Source: Pseudomonas sp. GM18 (GTDB lineage Bacteria > Pseudomonadota > Gammaproteobacteria > Pseudomonadales > Pseudomonadaceae). Taken from it: 64,000 bases of DNA. Under the pieces are notes generated by a model. That model made no database searches. It saw only the letters and a list, made by a program, of their open reading frames with translations, and was not told where the DNA came from. How positions within the stretch are numbered: the stretch's first letter is position 1; each line of letters begins with the position of its first letter. This document shows positions 24,366 to 31,335 of the stretch, piece after piece. The stretch is taken from contig NZ_AKJT01000127.1 of assembly GCF_000282195.1 (NCBI RefSeq), forward strand, positions 62,001 through 126,000, written 5' to 3'. The translations under genes were made by a program, and so were the position numbers.

Positions 24366-25332
24366 TGCGTTCTCCCGCCTGGCGCTTAGCCAAAACCATT
24401 TGCGCGGCCTGCTCTGCTGCAGAGACGTTTGCCTCGGTACGCTCCATCTGGCGGGCGGTTGTGCCGTTGATGCGCTGACCGGTCACCCACTGGGTGTGGT
24501 AACTCTCGGCGTTGGCCAGCAGTTCGTTGAGGCTGTGGCACTTACGCAGCACGGCGGCATCGCTGGTCTTCAGGAAGTGCGCGGCGACGTGGTGGGCGAC
24601 ATCAGCACCAAGGCGGCTGACGAGCTGCCCGAGCTGACCACCGACCTTGGCGTTCCACACCGGCCAAGCGCCGTAACGCTTGCGGTAAGCCATGGCGTAG
24701 TTCGCCCAGGTTTTGAACGTCTTGCAGGTATGGTCCTTGGGGCCCGGCATGTCAGCGGGGATTTCAACCCGTGGCGCTTCGGTTCGATCAACCACCAGTA
24801 CCAGACCGCCGGACCGGGGCGGCTTGTCCGTCCCGTCCTGCAATTCCTGATTCCTGGTTACCTGATTGGTACCCTGATTATTGGTACCCTGATTTGTCGG
24901 AGATTTTTCCGACCCTGGCTCGGATTTTTTTCCGACCTTGCTCGGAGATTTATCCGAGGTAGATCGGATTTTTTTCCGACCATCGAGCGCATCAGAGGTC
25001 GGATATTTTTCCGACCCATCCAATTTACGATTCCACTCTTTTGCTTTCTCGGTCAGGCGGATCAAGGTGATGCTCGACGTGCTGGAGAGCTCAATCAAAC
25101 CTGCGTCTCGCAGGGCTTTCAGCAGGCGGTAAGCAGTGTCCGGCTTATCGGTCAACAGCGGCAGCTCATCAATGATTTTGCTCTTGCTCAGCGCGAAATA
25201 GATCCCTGTGTCCGTCTTGATTGGATTGGCCCAGCTCGGGCTCTCATAGACGAAGGCAAACAACAGGGCCTGCTGAGAATTCAGCCCCCACTCAAGCGCC
25301 TTCACCTGGTTGATCGTGACGGTGTATTGCAT
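24352..25332 (-). CDS. O-like replication initiator with internal origin
   Basis: 326 residues from M12 (MQYTVTINQVKALEWGLNSQ, ATG at 25332). The N-terminal 115 residues form a winged-helix domain (SKSKIIDELPLLTDKPDTAY, then RDAGLIELSS) like phage DnaD/O proteins. The middle, about residues 115-165, is a lysine/serine-rich linker encoded by the iterons. The C-terminal part would contact the downstream loader. Placing the origin in the initiator gene is the lambda arrangement. Confidence 0.85.
   Translation of the reverse strand: MQYTVTINQVKALEWGLNSQQALLFAFVYESPSWANPIKTDTGIYFALSKSKIIDELPLLTDKPDTAYRLLKALRDAGLIELSSTSSITLIRLTEKAKEWNRKLDGSEKYPTSDALDGRKKIRSTSDKSPSKVGKKSEPGSEKSPTNQGTNNQGTNQVTRNQELQDGTDKPPRSGGLVLVVDRTEAPRVEIPADMPGPKDHTCKTFKTWANYAMAYRKRYGAWPVWNAKVGGQLGQLVSRLGADVAHHVAAHFLKTSDAAVLRKCHSLNELLANAESYHTQWVTGQRINGTTARQMERTEANVSAAEQAAQMVLAKRQAGERNEYL
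24896..25016. repeat. Replication origin: five 19-bp iterons
   Basis: Five copies begin at 24896, 24919, 24941, 24963 and 24998. The consensus is N-TCGGA-(N)7-TCCGA-N-N, each with dyad symmetry and a T-rich centre. The first four are spaced 22-23 bp, two helical turns. They lie inside the O-like gene. Just left, at 24850-24893, are T/A-rich direct repeats of GGTACCCTGATT. Confidence 0.88.
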
Positions 25333-25333
25333 G

Positions 25334-26140
25334 TCAGGCTTTCCCGACCAATGAAGCCAGTTCAAGGAAACGATCGACGTACCAGTGAGGTTGCGTCTCG
25401 CGGGGGGATTGGGGGTTGGTGAGGTTCTTACCGTAAGTCATGCCCTTGTCGGTCACGCACCAGAAGTCGACCATCACCTGCTTGGAGTTCTTGCGCTGGA
25501 GCTGCTTGAGGAAACCTTTTGCGGCCAGCGCACGGTTGAAGGCTGCTGCGGTACTGGCGATGCCATGATCCTTGATCAGCGCGGTAACGGCCTTGGTCGG
25601 CATGGAACTGCCGCCGGTGGCATCTGGTGCGGCATCGATGGCATATCCTGGGAGGAACTGTGCGTCGAGGCCATTATTTGCGGCGATCTTGGCCAGCATC
25701 AGCACCTGGCTGGATGGCGCCGGCTTCAGGAGACGTGTGAAGCACTCAAGGATCGCCAGTTCACCGACGACCTTGGTTCCATTCGCAATTACTGCCTGGC
25801 GAGCGCCGCCCTGCTGCTCAAGTTCGCGCCAGCGGCGAATCACCTTGAGGCGCATCGCAGCGCTGTAGCCGGTCAACAAGCAGTCGGTGTGATCGCGGTC
25901 GAGCAAGTACTGGACTTGCTCCCGGTTGCGACCATCCAGATAGATGTCCTCAAAACTGAGTACATCTACTTTCAGGTCTTTAAGCATTGTCACAATGTCG
26001 CGCTTCACGTTGTCGTGGCGCTTGCCGGTGACATTTGCGATTTCGCGAGAGGACATAGTGGTGCGCGACACGTTTTGCGAATTATGAAAACGTGTCGCGA
26101 CATGGTTCGGGGTATTGCTTGAATTGGGCTGGCTCTGCAT
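25334..26140 (-). CDS. Rha-family phage regulatory protein
   Basis: 268 residues from the ATG at 26140, which has GAGG six bases upstream; a GTG at 26152 is the alternative. Residues about 29-110 are the Rha domain (MSSREIANVTGKRHDNVKRD, with DGRNREQVQYLLDRDHTDCL). The C-terminal half resembles antirepressor-type DNA-binding domains (TKAVTALIKDHGIASTAAAF, then KGFLKQLQRKNSKQ). Rha proteins modulate phage development. A 41-bp palindrome lies inside codons 14-27. Confidence 0.87.
   Translation of the reverse strand: MQSQPNSSNTPNHVATRFHNSQNVSRTTMSSREIANVTGKRHDNVKRDIVTMLKDLKVDVLSFEDIYLDGRNREQVQYLLDRDHTDCLLTGYSAAMRLKVIRRWRELEQQGGARQAVIANGTKVVGELAILECFTRLLKPAPSSQVLMLAKIAANNGLDAQFLPGYAIDAAPDATGGSSMPTKAVTALIKDHGIASTAAAFNRALAAKGFLKQLQRKNSKQVMVDFWCVTDKGMTYGKNLTNPQSPRETQPHWYVDRFLELASLVGKA
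26062..26102. promoter_or_regulatory. 41-bp palindromic element inside the 5' end of the Rha-type gene
   Basis: Arms TGCGCGACACG and CGTGTCGCGACA enclose TTTTGCGAATTATGAAAA. It matches the reverse complement of 20770-20810 with five mismatches. It ends five bases before an internal ATG at 26056. It may be an autoregulatory operator; this is inference. Confidence 0.7.
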
Positions 26141-26168
26141 AATCGGCCTCACAAAGTGTTATCGAATC

Positions 26169-26194
26169 AGCCGACCTCGTACGTCGGCTTTTTT
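26169..26194 (+). terminator. Plus-strand terminator between the Rha and CII-like genes
   Basis: AGCCGAC / GTCGGCT hairpin with a 7-base loop and six T on the plus strand. Both flanking genes are on the minus strand, so it faces against the early operon. Confidence 0.7.
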
Positions 26195-26205
26195 GTGTCT
26201 GAAAT

Positions 26206-26628
26206 TCAGGCGACCTTTACCGACGCATCCATCACGTCCAGGCTCTGGCGAACATGGTTGATTTCTTGGCGGATCAGGGACTTCTCGAAAGTGCTGACAT
26301 GGTTATCGTCGAGCGCTTGGTGAACAGCGATGGTCAGATCGGCCACTTCCTTACCGACACTGATCAGGGATTTAGTAAGCGCTTGGGGCTGGGGAGCGGA
26401 CTTAGCGACCAAGTCGAAACCGAATTCATTCGCCAGCGCCACTAATGGGCGCATGTCGCCGGTGTGCAGCAAGATCCCGAACAAATGCTCCACGGTCAGG
26501 TGGTGAGCATCGTTGTCCGGGTTGGCGCGCTGAAGCAGACCGACGTGCGGAATGCCCATTTTTGTTGCCAGCGCTTTTGCCTCGTTATCCAGAACAGCGC
26601 TCTGGCAGGCCCGCAGAAAATCTTCCAT
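26206..26628 (-). CDS. CII-like phage regulatory protein (CP76 family)
   Basis: 140 residues from M16 of the longest frame (MEDFLRACQSAVLDNEAKAL, ATG at 26628, GAGG upstream). The pattern KALATKMGIPHVGLLQRANP, then HHLTVEHLFGILLHTGDMRP, is that of phage_CP76/YmfL-like CII proteins. They activate lysogenic promoters. It is the fourth leftward gene after cro. Confidence 0.85.
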   Translation of the reverse strand: MEDFLRACQSAVLDNEAKALATKMGIPHVGLLQRANPDNDAHHLTVEHLFGILLHTGDMRPLVALANEFGFDLVAKSAPQPQALTKSLISVGKEVADLTIAVHQALDDNHVSTFEKSLIRQEINHVRQSLDVMDASVKVA

Positions 26629-26815
26629 TCGTAAAACCTCGGTACTGTTTCCGTGGTGGCGATACGCCAACAAGTCGATAATTCGTTCATCAACTGATCA
26701 GGGATGAATCCATGACCGCCTTTTCTTCCAGTCCCGAACCAGGGACCGGCGCCAATCTTGAAATGCGTTACCGGCCTGCCCTTCTATCCCGGCAGTCCCT
26801 AATTAGGGCGGTGAA

Positions 26816-27010
26816 TCAACGCTTGGGGGTGAAGGCGACCACGTTGTTGCTATCGGGCGGGACACCGTCGCAGATCGCTTTCTTGAGTCCTGGTATGGCC
26901 AGTCGCAAAAGCTCAGTGGCCAAGGCGTCCGGGGTGATTCCGATCTCCGACGCCCATCGCGCCAGTTCTTCTGTTGCGCCCTTCCTGAGTTCAACTACTG
27001 CACTGGGCAT
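26816..27010 (-). CDS. Small protein, possible ribbon-helix-helix
   Basis: 64 residues, MPSAVVELRKGATEELARWA. A short beta strand (AVVELRK) followed by two helices suggests a ribbon-helix-helix DNA-binding fold. It is between the RHH-type gene and the CII-like gene. The 187 bases between it and the CII-like gene show no gene. Confidence 0.55.
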   Translation of the reverse strand: MPSAVVELRKGATEELARWASEIGITPDALATELLRLAIPGLKKAICDGVPPDSNNVVAFTPKR

Positions 27011-27031
27011 GAGTCCCCCTTTTCGGCCTTG

Positions 27032-27235
27032 TCAGGCGCGTCTTTTCTCCAGTTCAAACGGCAGCTCTCCGAGCGTCCGCCTGACCTCAAGCGCGGCCTC
27101 GATGATTTCTCGGCTAAGCACGCTGTGTTGCAGCTTCATGTCGCGGGCTACGTCCTTCAGCTCCTGGAAGACTTCGTCATCGAGGCGCACCTTCACTTGG
27201 TGCTCGTGCCGATGCGTTTTATCGTCGTAGGCCAT
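27032..27235 (-). CDS. Ribbon-helix-helix-type small protein
   Basis: 67 residues, MAYDDKTHRHEHQVKVRLDD. The strand HQVKVRLDDE followed by two helices (FQELKDVARDMKL, SVLSREIIEAALEVRRTL) fits the Arc/MetJ-like fold. It is the first gene after cro on the leftward transcript, so it may be an early regulator. Confidence 0.7.
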   Translation of the reverse strand: MAYDDKTHRHEHQVKVRLDDEVFQELKDVARDMKLQHSVLSREIIEAALEVRRTLGELPFELEKRRA

Positions 27236-27270
27236 AGGTTCACTTCCGCTTTCGGTGTGACTGGACTGGG

Positions 27271-27474
27271 TTAGGCGGCGGACTGTTTGTTGTGATGCGC
27301 AGGAAATGGCTTCAATTCCTGAGCCTCAATCGAGCCATCAGCACGCTCGGTTACATAAACCTCGCGATCCGCCCTCAAGGCCTTGCTGATTCCGCCTTGA
27401 CTCATGCGAAGTGCTGCTGCGGCTTTGATCTGCCCAACCTTCGCGACAAATTCTTTCAGTGGTGTGCGTTGCAT
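27271..27474 (-). CDS. cro: Cro-type repressor
   Basis: 67 residues, MQRTPLKEFVAKVGQIKAAA. The helix-turn-helix is AAALRMSQGGISKALRADRE, typical of Cro. The ATG has AGGAGA seven bases upstream. It is divergent from cI across a 104-bp operator region and would turn off the repressor during lytic growth. Confidence 0.88.
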   Translation of the reverse strand: MQRTPLKEFVAKVGQIKAAAALRMSQGGISKALRADREVYVTERADGSIEAQELKPFPAHHNKQSAA

Positions 27475-27502
27475 ACGGGTTCTCCTGCGCGGTGCATGCG
27501 CA

Positions 27503-27571
27503 AGTATTACCTGCGGTCTTTATTAAGTAAATATCGGCGGTCTTAGCGTGTTAATACCTGAAGTAATACAG
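27503..27571. promoter_or_regulatory. cI/cro operator region and rightward/leftward promoters
   Basis: Three related sites: 27503-27524 (core ATTACCTGCGGTCTT), 27531-27552 (ATCGGCGGTCTTAG) and 27550-27571 (inverted, ATTACTTCAGGTATTAAC). A minus-strand promoter for cro reads TTTACT (27526-27531), 16 bases, TAATAC (27504-27509), and overlaps the first site. The cI ATG at 27579 has no ribosome site nearby, so its maintenance transcript may be leaderless, as in lambda. Confidence 0.75.
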
Positions 27572-27578
27572 TCAGCGC

Positions 27579-28301
27579 ATGAATAAACCGACCAAAAAAC
27601 GCTCGCTCAGCGACATCGAAAAGGCTGAGTGCGAAGCGCTAAATGCCATTTACAAGGCAAAGAAGAAGGCCCTGGGGATCAGCCAGGAAAAAATCGCGAT
27701 CGAGGGGCTGAAGGCGAATAGCCAAAGCGCGGCCAGCCATTATTTGACTGGACGAAATGCTCTTAATATTGAGGCGGCGGCAGTTTTTGCCCGTTACCTT
27801 CAGGTTCCGGTTTCAGACTTCAGTGAGCGCCTGGCGAAGGAAATCAGAGGGATTTCAGACTCGTCCGAATCCAACGTGGGCGAAGCCCGCCAGCCTGTCG
27901 AATCGTACCGTTATCCAGTAATCAGCTGGGTCGCTGCCGGCGCTTGGGCAGAGGCCGTGGAGCCCTACCCGGCTGGTTTCTCTGATCGCTACGAGTTTTC
28001 CGAGTACGACTCCAAGGGGGCCGCGTTCTGGCTTGAGGTCAAGGGCGACTCGATGACCTCGCCTGTCGGCCAAAGCATTACGGAAGGCACGCTGATTCTG
28101 GTGGATACCGAGGCAGAAGCAGCGCCTGGGAAGCTGGTGATCGCCAAGCTGCCAGACAGCAATGAGGCGACATTCAAGAAGCTCGTCAATGATGGTGGGA
28201 AGCTATTCCTGAAGCCGCTGAATCCTGCCTGGCGGATCGAGCCGTTCAATGAGGACTGTCGGATCGTTGGTGTTGTGGTTCGTGCGTTGCAGAAGTTTTA
28301 G
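27579..28301 (+). CDS. cI: CI-type prophage repressor (HTH plus S24 peptidase)
   Basis: 240 residues. The N-terminal helix-turn-helix is ALGISQEKIAIEGLKANSQS. The C-terminal S24 domain has Ser158 (KGDSMTSP) and the paired lysine at about K200 (ATFKKL), with an Ala-Gly cleavage bond at 120-121 (VAAGAW). It keeps the lysogen and is expected to cut itself upon RecA activation. All catalytic features are intact, so the prophage looks SOS-inducible. Confidence 0.95.
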   Translation: MNKPTKKRSLSDIEKAECEALNAIYKAKKKALGISQEKIAIEGLKANSQSAASHYLTGRNALNIEAAAVFARYLQVPVSDFSERLAKEIRGISDSSESNVGEARQPVESYRYPVISWVAAGAWAEAVEPYPAGFSDRYEFSEYDSKGAAFWLEVKGDSMTSPVGQSITEGTLILVDTEAEAAPGKLVIAKLPDSNEATFKKLVNDGGKLFLKPLNPAWRIEPFNEDCRIVGVVVRALQKF

Positions 28302-28353
28302 GGCTATGGCCCAGCAACAGATCGCGATCATCGGACACGTGTTCTGGTGAGCG

Positions 28354-28911
28354 ATGTATTCGCTGAATCGCGATCGATTGCGTTTTGTGGAAGCAACACA
28401 CATCGCACGGATCAGAAAAAAGGATACTGGAGCAGGGAGATGCGATTTGCCTTTACCACCACTCGATGACCGTGGTTTTTTGCCTGCTGGTTGCCACTCT
28501 GCGACTTGGGACGAGGTCAAGCAGATGTTCTGCGTCAGCGGGCATAGAAGAAGCCTAATGCGCAATTTTCAGCGTTTTGTTGAAGCGGAACTGCGCGTTG
28601 CGGGGAATGGTCTTCCATTGATCATCGCCGGCAGCTTTTTATCTGATAAGGTAACCCCAGGTGATATTGAGTCATCCATCTACCTTCCAAACGACCAGAT
28701 CTCGCATCGAGCAGGCCTTTGCACGATAGGCTCTAAGGTCGAACACATTCGTATCAAGAAGGAGTATGGAGCAGATTTCTATGTCACCTTTGATCTGGCA
28801 GGGCAGCCAAATTTTTACGATTTCTTTCAGTATGTCGGACCCAAATCAGCTAGCAAAAAGGGTCTAAACGAGAAGGATCGCCGAGGAATCATTGAGGTGA
28901 CACCATGGTGA
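28354..28911 (+). CDS. DUF6932-like protein, first gene of a cI-linked module
   Basis: 185 residues from ATG 28354. A TTG at 28447 with GGGAG seven bases upstream would give 154 residues beginning at LPLPPLDDRGFLPAG, which suits the family better. The segment GFLPAGCHSATWDEVKQMF and then IIAGSFLSDKVTPGDIES resemble DUF6932 proteins, which carry a nucleotidyltransferase-like GS...D-x-D core; here the second acid is Glu. It is 52 bases after cI on the same strand and AT-richer than its surroundings. Its stop overlaps the next gene by seven bases. Confidence 0.72.
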   Translation: MYSLNRDRLRFVEATHIARIRKKDTGAGRCDLPLPPLDDRGFLPAGCHSATWDEVKQMFCVSGHRRSLMRNFQRFVEAELRVAGNGLPLIIAGSFLSDKVTPGDIESSIYLPNDQISHRAGLCTIGSKVEHIRIKKEYGADFYVTFDLAGQPNFYDFFQYVGPKSASKKGLNEKDRRGIIEVTPW

Positions 28912-29888
28912 CGTGGGTAGAGCAAGTTCATAAACGAGCATCGGCATTTCAGAATCAAATAGCGGCTGCAAGAATGTCCGAGGTTTCCAGCGGAGTGAAT
29001 CTCTCAGGCATGATTGAGCTATTCCAATACAAGCTCGAAGAGCTGTATCTGGAAGAAATGCCCCTTGCTCAGATTAGAGATAGCTCTGACCTTGTCTTCC
29101 ACGCTGAAGGGCCGTCGACAGCCACAAATACACCAGGCCTGCACGCATTTAATTGGCTTTGCACCTCCGCCGAAAAACAAATCAAGCTGCTAGCAAAAGC
29201 GATCTTCAATCTATCCGATATGGATGCTAAGCGCCTTTCCAAAAATCTAGACTTAAGATTTTCAGGGTTTGCTCCGGGAAGTATCTACGCTGGTTTCTTC
29301 GTGTCGCCTCTTCCCTCTGTTATGGGAAGCACTGAGCCTGAAGCAATCTATAGTGCGCTCAAATTTGCAATCCGACAGCTACCAACAATTCCGGATTTTA
29401 TCGAAGACGAAACACTGAATTACGGTATCGCTGAGTTAATTCCAGATCCTGCTATGCGTGATGCCAGCTTGGAGGCTATCTTCAGATTGTCTCCAACCGG
29501 AAAGGCTGGCATACACACATTGGATATCTCCTCTCCCGACGCTGGGCAAGGAGAGCTCACAACCCGCGAGAGGGTTGTGTTGCGGGAAGCATTACGCAAA
29601 CCAATCACTCTTAAAAAGCGGCAAGGATCGTTCGTGGGTGAGGTGCGAGAGGTTGACCTTGACTCTGGTCGATTCCACTTGAGAAATATCAAAGGTATAG
29701 GAACTCTCCGATGCGTAATGCCAGGGGTTTCGAGTGAGCTTGGACAAAAGATTCTCGGGAATCTGATCTCCGTTTCTGGCGATTACGAGTGTGATGATTC
29801 GGGAAGACCAAGACTTATGTTTGCGTCCGACATAAAGCATGTCAAAGAGATAACTGATCAGCATTCAATCACGATTTCTAACGATTGA
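28905..29888 (+). CDS. Partner protein of the cI-linked module, unknown
   Basis: 327 residues. The N-terminal 200 residues are mostly helical (EKQIKLLAKAIFNLSDMDAK). The C-terminal 90 residues (GSFVGEVREVDLDSGRFHLR, ending GRPRLMFASDIKHVKEI) look like a small beta-barrel, OB-type. Its start overlaps the DUF6932-like gene, so translation is probably coupled. A terminator follows. The location after the repressor is where prophages express immunity or exclusion genes in the lysogen; function is not known. Confidence 0.75.
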   Translation: MVTWVEQVHKRASAFQNQIAAARMSEVSSGVNLSGMIELFQYKLEELYLEEMPLAQIRDSSDLVFHAEGPSTATNTPGLHAFNWLCTSAEKQIKLLAKAIFNLSDMDAKRLSKNLDLRFSGFAPGSIYAGFFVSPLPSVMGSTEPEAIYSALKFAIRQLPTIPDFIEDETLNYGIAELIPDPAMRDASLEAIFRLSPTGKAGIHTLDISSPDAGQGELTTRERVVLREALRKPITLKKRQGSFVGEVREVDLDSGRFHLRNIKGIGTLRCVMPGVSSELGQKILGNLISVSGDYECDDSGRPRLMFASDIKHVKEITDQHSITISND

Positions 29889-29891
29889 AAG

Positions 29892-29916
29892 AAGCCCGGC
29901 CCAGCGCCGGGCTTTT
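29892..29916 (+). terminator. Terminator of the cI operon
   Basis: AAGCCCGGC / GCCGGGCTT hairpin followed by TTTT-type tail, starting four bases after the stop of the 327-aa gene. Confidence 0.85.
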
Positions 29917-29968
29917 CATTCCCGCCTGCCCTGCTACGCTCTCCATTCCCTCGAACGGAGTCGAAACC

Positions 29969-30187
29969 ATGCCCGCCAACGAATACTCTCTCCCTGACGT
30001 CCTCGAACGCATGTGCGAAAACCAGCTCGCCTTGGAGGCAGCCATTATGGAGCTGACGTTGCTGGTTGAGAGCCAAGGCGCGATCGAGATCGGCGGTAAC
30101 GTCCGCGGCGCTCTGGATACGATCCGCGAGAACACCGGGCATATCAAACAGGGCTTAGCCAGACTGAAGACTCAACGATCGGACTGA
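29969..30187 (+). CDS. Small coiled-coil phage protein, unknown
   Basis: 72 residues starting MPANEYSLPDVLERMCENQL, with GGAG about nine bases upstream. Two helices separated by GAIEIGGNVRG suggest a small oligomer. It is bounded by terminators, so it forms its own unit. No family recognised. Confidence 0.6.
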   Translation: MPANEYSLPDVLERMCENQLALEAAIMELTLLVESQGAIEIGGNVRGALDTIRENTGHIKQGLARLKTQRSD

Positions 30188-30226
30188 TCGAGGCGACTTC
30201 CTCCCGATATGCGCAACAGAGTATGG

Positions 30227-30249
30227 GCCCGCCAAGCGCGGGCTTTTTT
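30227..30249 (+). terminator. Terminator after the 72-aa gene
   Basis: GCCCGC-CAAGC-GCGGGC followed by six T on the plus strand, 40 bases after the stop codon. Confidence 0.82.
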
Positions 30250-30325
30250 GTGCCCGGAGAAAATGCGCCCCCTCCCCCCGTACCAGATAGAACATGTCTC
30301 TTGCCAAAATATGACAGGAACAATA

Positions 30326-30341
30326 CTGTATATACATACAG
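30326..30341. promoter_or_regulatory. LexA (SOS) box
   Basis: The sequence CTGTATATACATACAG fits the LexA consensus CTGTN8ACAG exactly and is AT-rich in the centre. It is 20 bases upstream of the DUF1654 start, so the gene should be repressed by host LexA and induced by DNA damage. Confidence 0.85.
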
Positions 30342-30361
30342 CTTTAGCAAGGAGCTTTCCT

Positions 30362-30613
30362 ATGTCAGAAATAGCGTCCCCCGTATCACAAGCCAGAGAG
30401 TCATATGAATTGGTTGGTCGGCGCATCCAGCGCCTGATTGCCGCACCCAACGTACAAAAGGTCCAGGCCATCACCGTCACCAGGCTTGAAGCCGAACCCG
30501 CTGAAGCATGGCAGCAAGTCCTTCAGGAGATTGAAGAGACCAGCGGTGTAAGCCTGGAGCGCCTTGAGAGCGGCGCGGTAAGGATCGGGTGGCGAGAGTA
30601 CTGCGAAGCCTGA
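30362..30613 (+). CDS. DUF1654 family protein, SOS-regulated
   Basis: 83 residues starting MSEIASPVSQARESYELVGR with AAGGAG eight bases upstream. SYELVGRRIQRLIAAPNVQK and the C-terminal GAVRIGWREYC are DUF1654 features. The family is common in Pseudomonas and its phages; its role is unknown. A LexA box and its own terminator make it a single damage-inducible unit between the immunity module and the rightward operator. Confidence 0.85.
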   Translation: MSEIASPVSQARESYELVGRRIQRLIAAPNVQKVQAITVTRLEAEPAEAWQQVLQEIEETSGVSLERLESGAVRIGWREYCEA

Positions 30614-30617
30614 AATG

Positions 30618-30641
30618 AGCCCGCCGCTGAGCGGGCTTTTT
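30618..30641 (+). terminator. Terminator after the DUF1654 gene
   Basis: AGCCCGC / GCGGGCT hairpin with a five-T tail, four bases after the stop. It abuts the second operator cluster. Confidence 0.83.
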
Positions 30642-30702
30642 ATTACCTGCGAATTATTTTATTACCTGCGGTCTTGACTAATAATATTATCGCCAGTAAT
30701 GT
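30640..30702 (+). promoter_or_regulatory. Second repressor operator cluster and rightward early promoter
   Basis: TATTACCTGCG occurs twice (about 30641 and 30661). The second copy continues as GGTCTT, repeating the 27503-27524 operator core. It runs into TTGACT (30674-30679), a good -35, with a weak -10 (TAATGT) 17 bases later. Sharing the cI/cro operator sequence implies repression by CI. Confidence 0.75.
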
Positions 30703-31335
30703 TTATTCCATCGCAACCCAGTCCCCACATCGGGACCGCCAGCGAAGGGCCTCAAGAGACCCGCCGCTCTTTAACAGTCAGCGCAACAAACGAAACACAA
30801 CAGACCGCATTGCCTCTACCGGCGACCGGCGAGCAGACAGGCCCGAAAGCCTGCCCACGACAGGAACAACCTGGACGGCTGCTCGATGGTGAAACGTCTT
30901 AACCGTGTGAATGACCCGGCAAGCAATGCGCCCCGCGAATCCCAGCGGCAGAAGGGAGAGACAACGAATTGAATTAGCACTCCGAGCCTCGGCTACGAGG
31001 AGCGCTGGACCTCATGCACCCTGCCCCCATCAGTCGGGCATTCAGAGCTGTAGCGTGCATGTTGTAAGGACCTGTGATCCATGGCGAACAGATGCTGTTT
31101 GACGCCGCGGGGAGGAAGCTCGACGCCCACCAAACGATAGCCAGTCCTGCAATCAGCAGCGGGTAACCGGCGCACATCGCTGACGCAACAATCCCGGCCT
31201 GTCGCCAGTAGCGAGGCCGGGCACATTCGATTCAAGCCAGTGACCGACGCCAGTAGCGGGTCACGGCGGAAAGTTTCACTGATGCACCTGGTGACGGGCG
31301 CATTGGGAAAACAACCGACAAGCACGGAGTACCAA
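30703..31335 (+). promoter_or_regulatory. Long early leader with nut-like signals
   Basis: About 630 bases without a convincing gene. A boxA (GCTCTTTAACAG) lies at 30766-30777. A boxB-like hairpin CAGGC-CCGAAA-GCCTG lies at 30838-30853. Further hairpins occur near 30980-31010. A 24-codon frame at 31092-31166 is the only small candidate and lacks support. The arrangement is that of a leader for transcription antitermination, though no N-type gene was found. Confidence 0.6.

Noticed and set aside
24896..25016. Considered as a CRISPR array
   Set aside because: The repeats are 19 bp with 3-16 bp gaps, palindromic and inside a coding gene for a replication initiator, so they are iterons.
24256..25422. 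388-codon plus-strand frame opposite the O-like gene
   Set aside because: Antisense to the initiator gene and its iterons. No start signal or family features.
31092..31166. 24-codon frame in the early leader
   Set aside because: No good ribosome site or recognisable feature; could be a leader peptide but cannot be supported.
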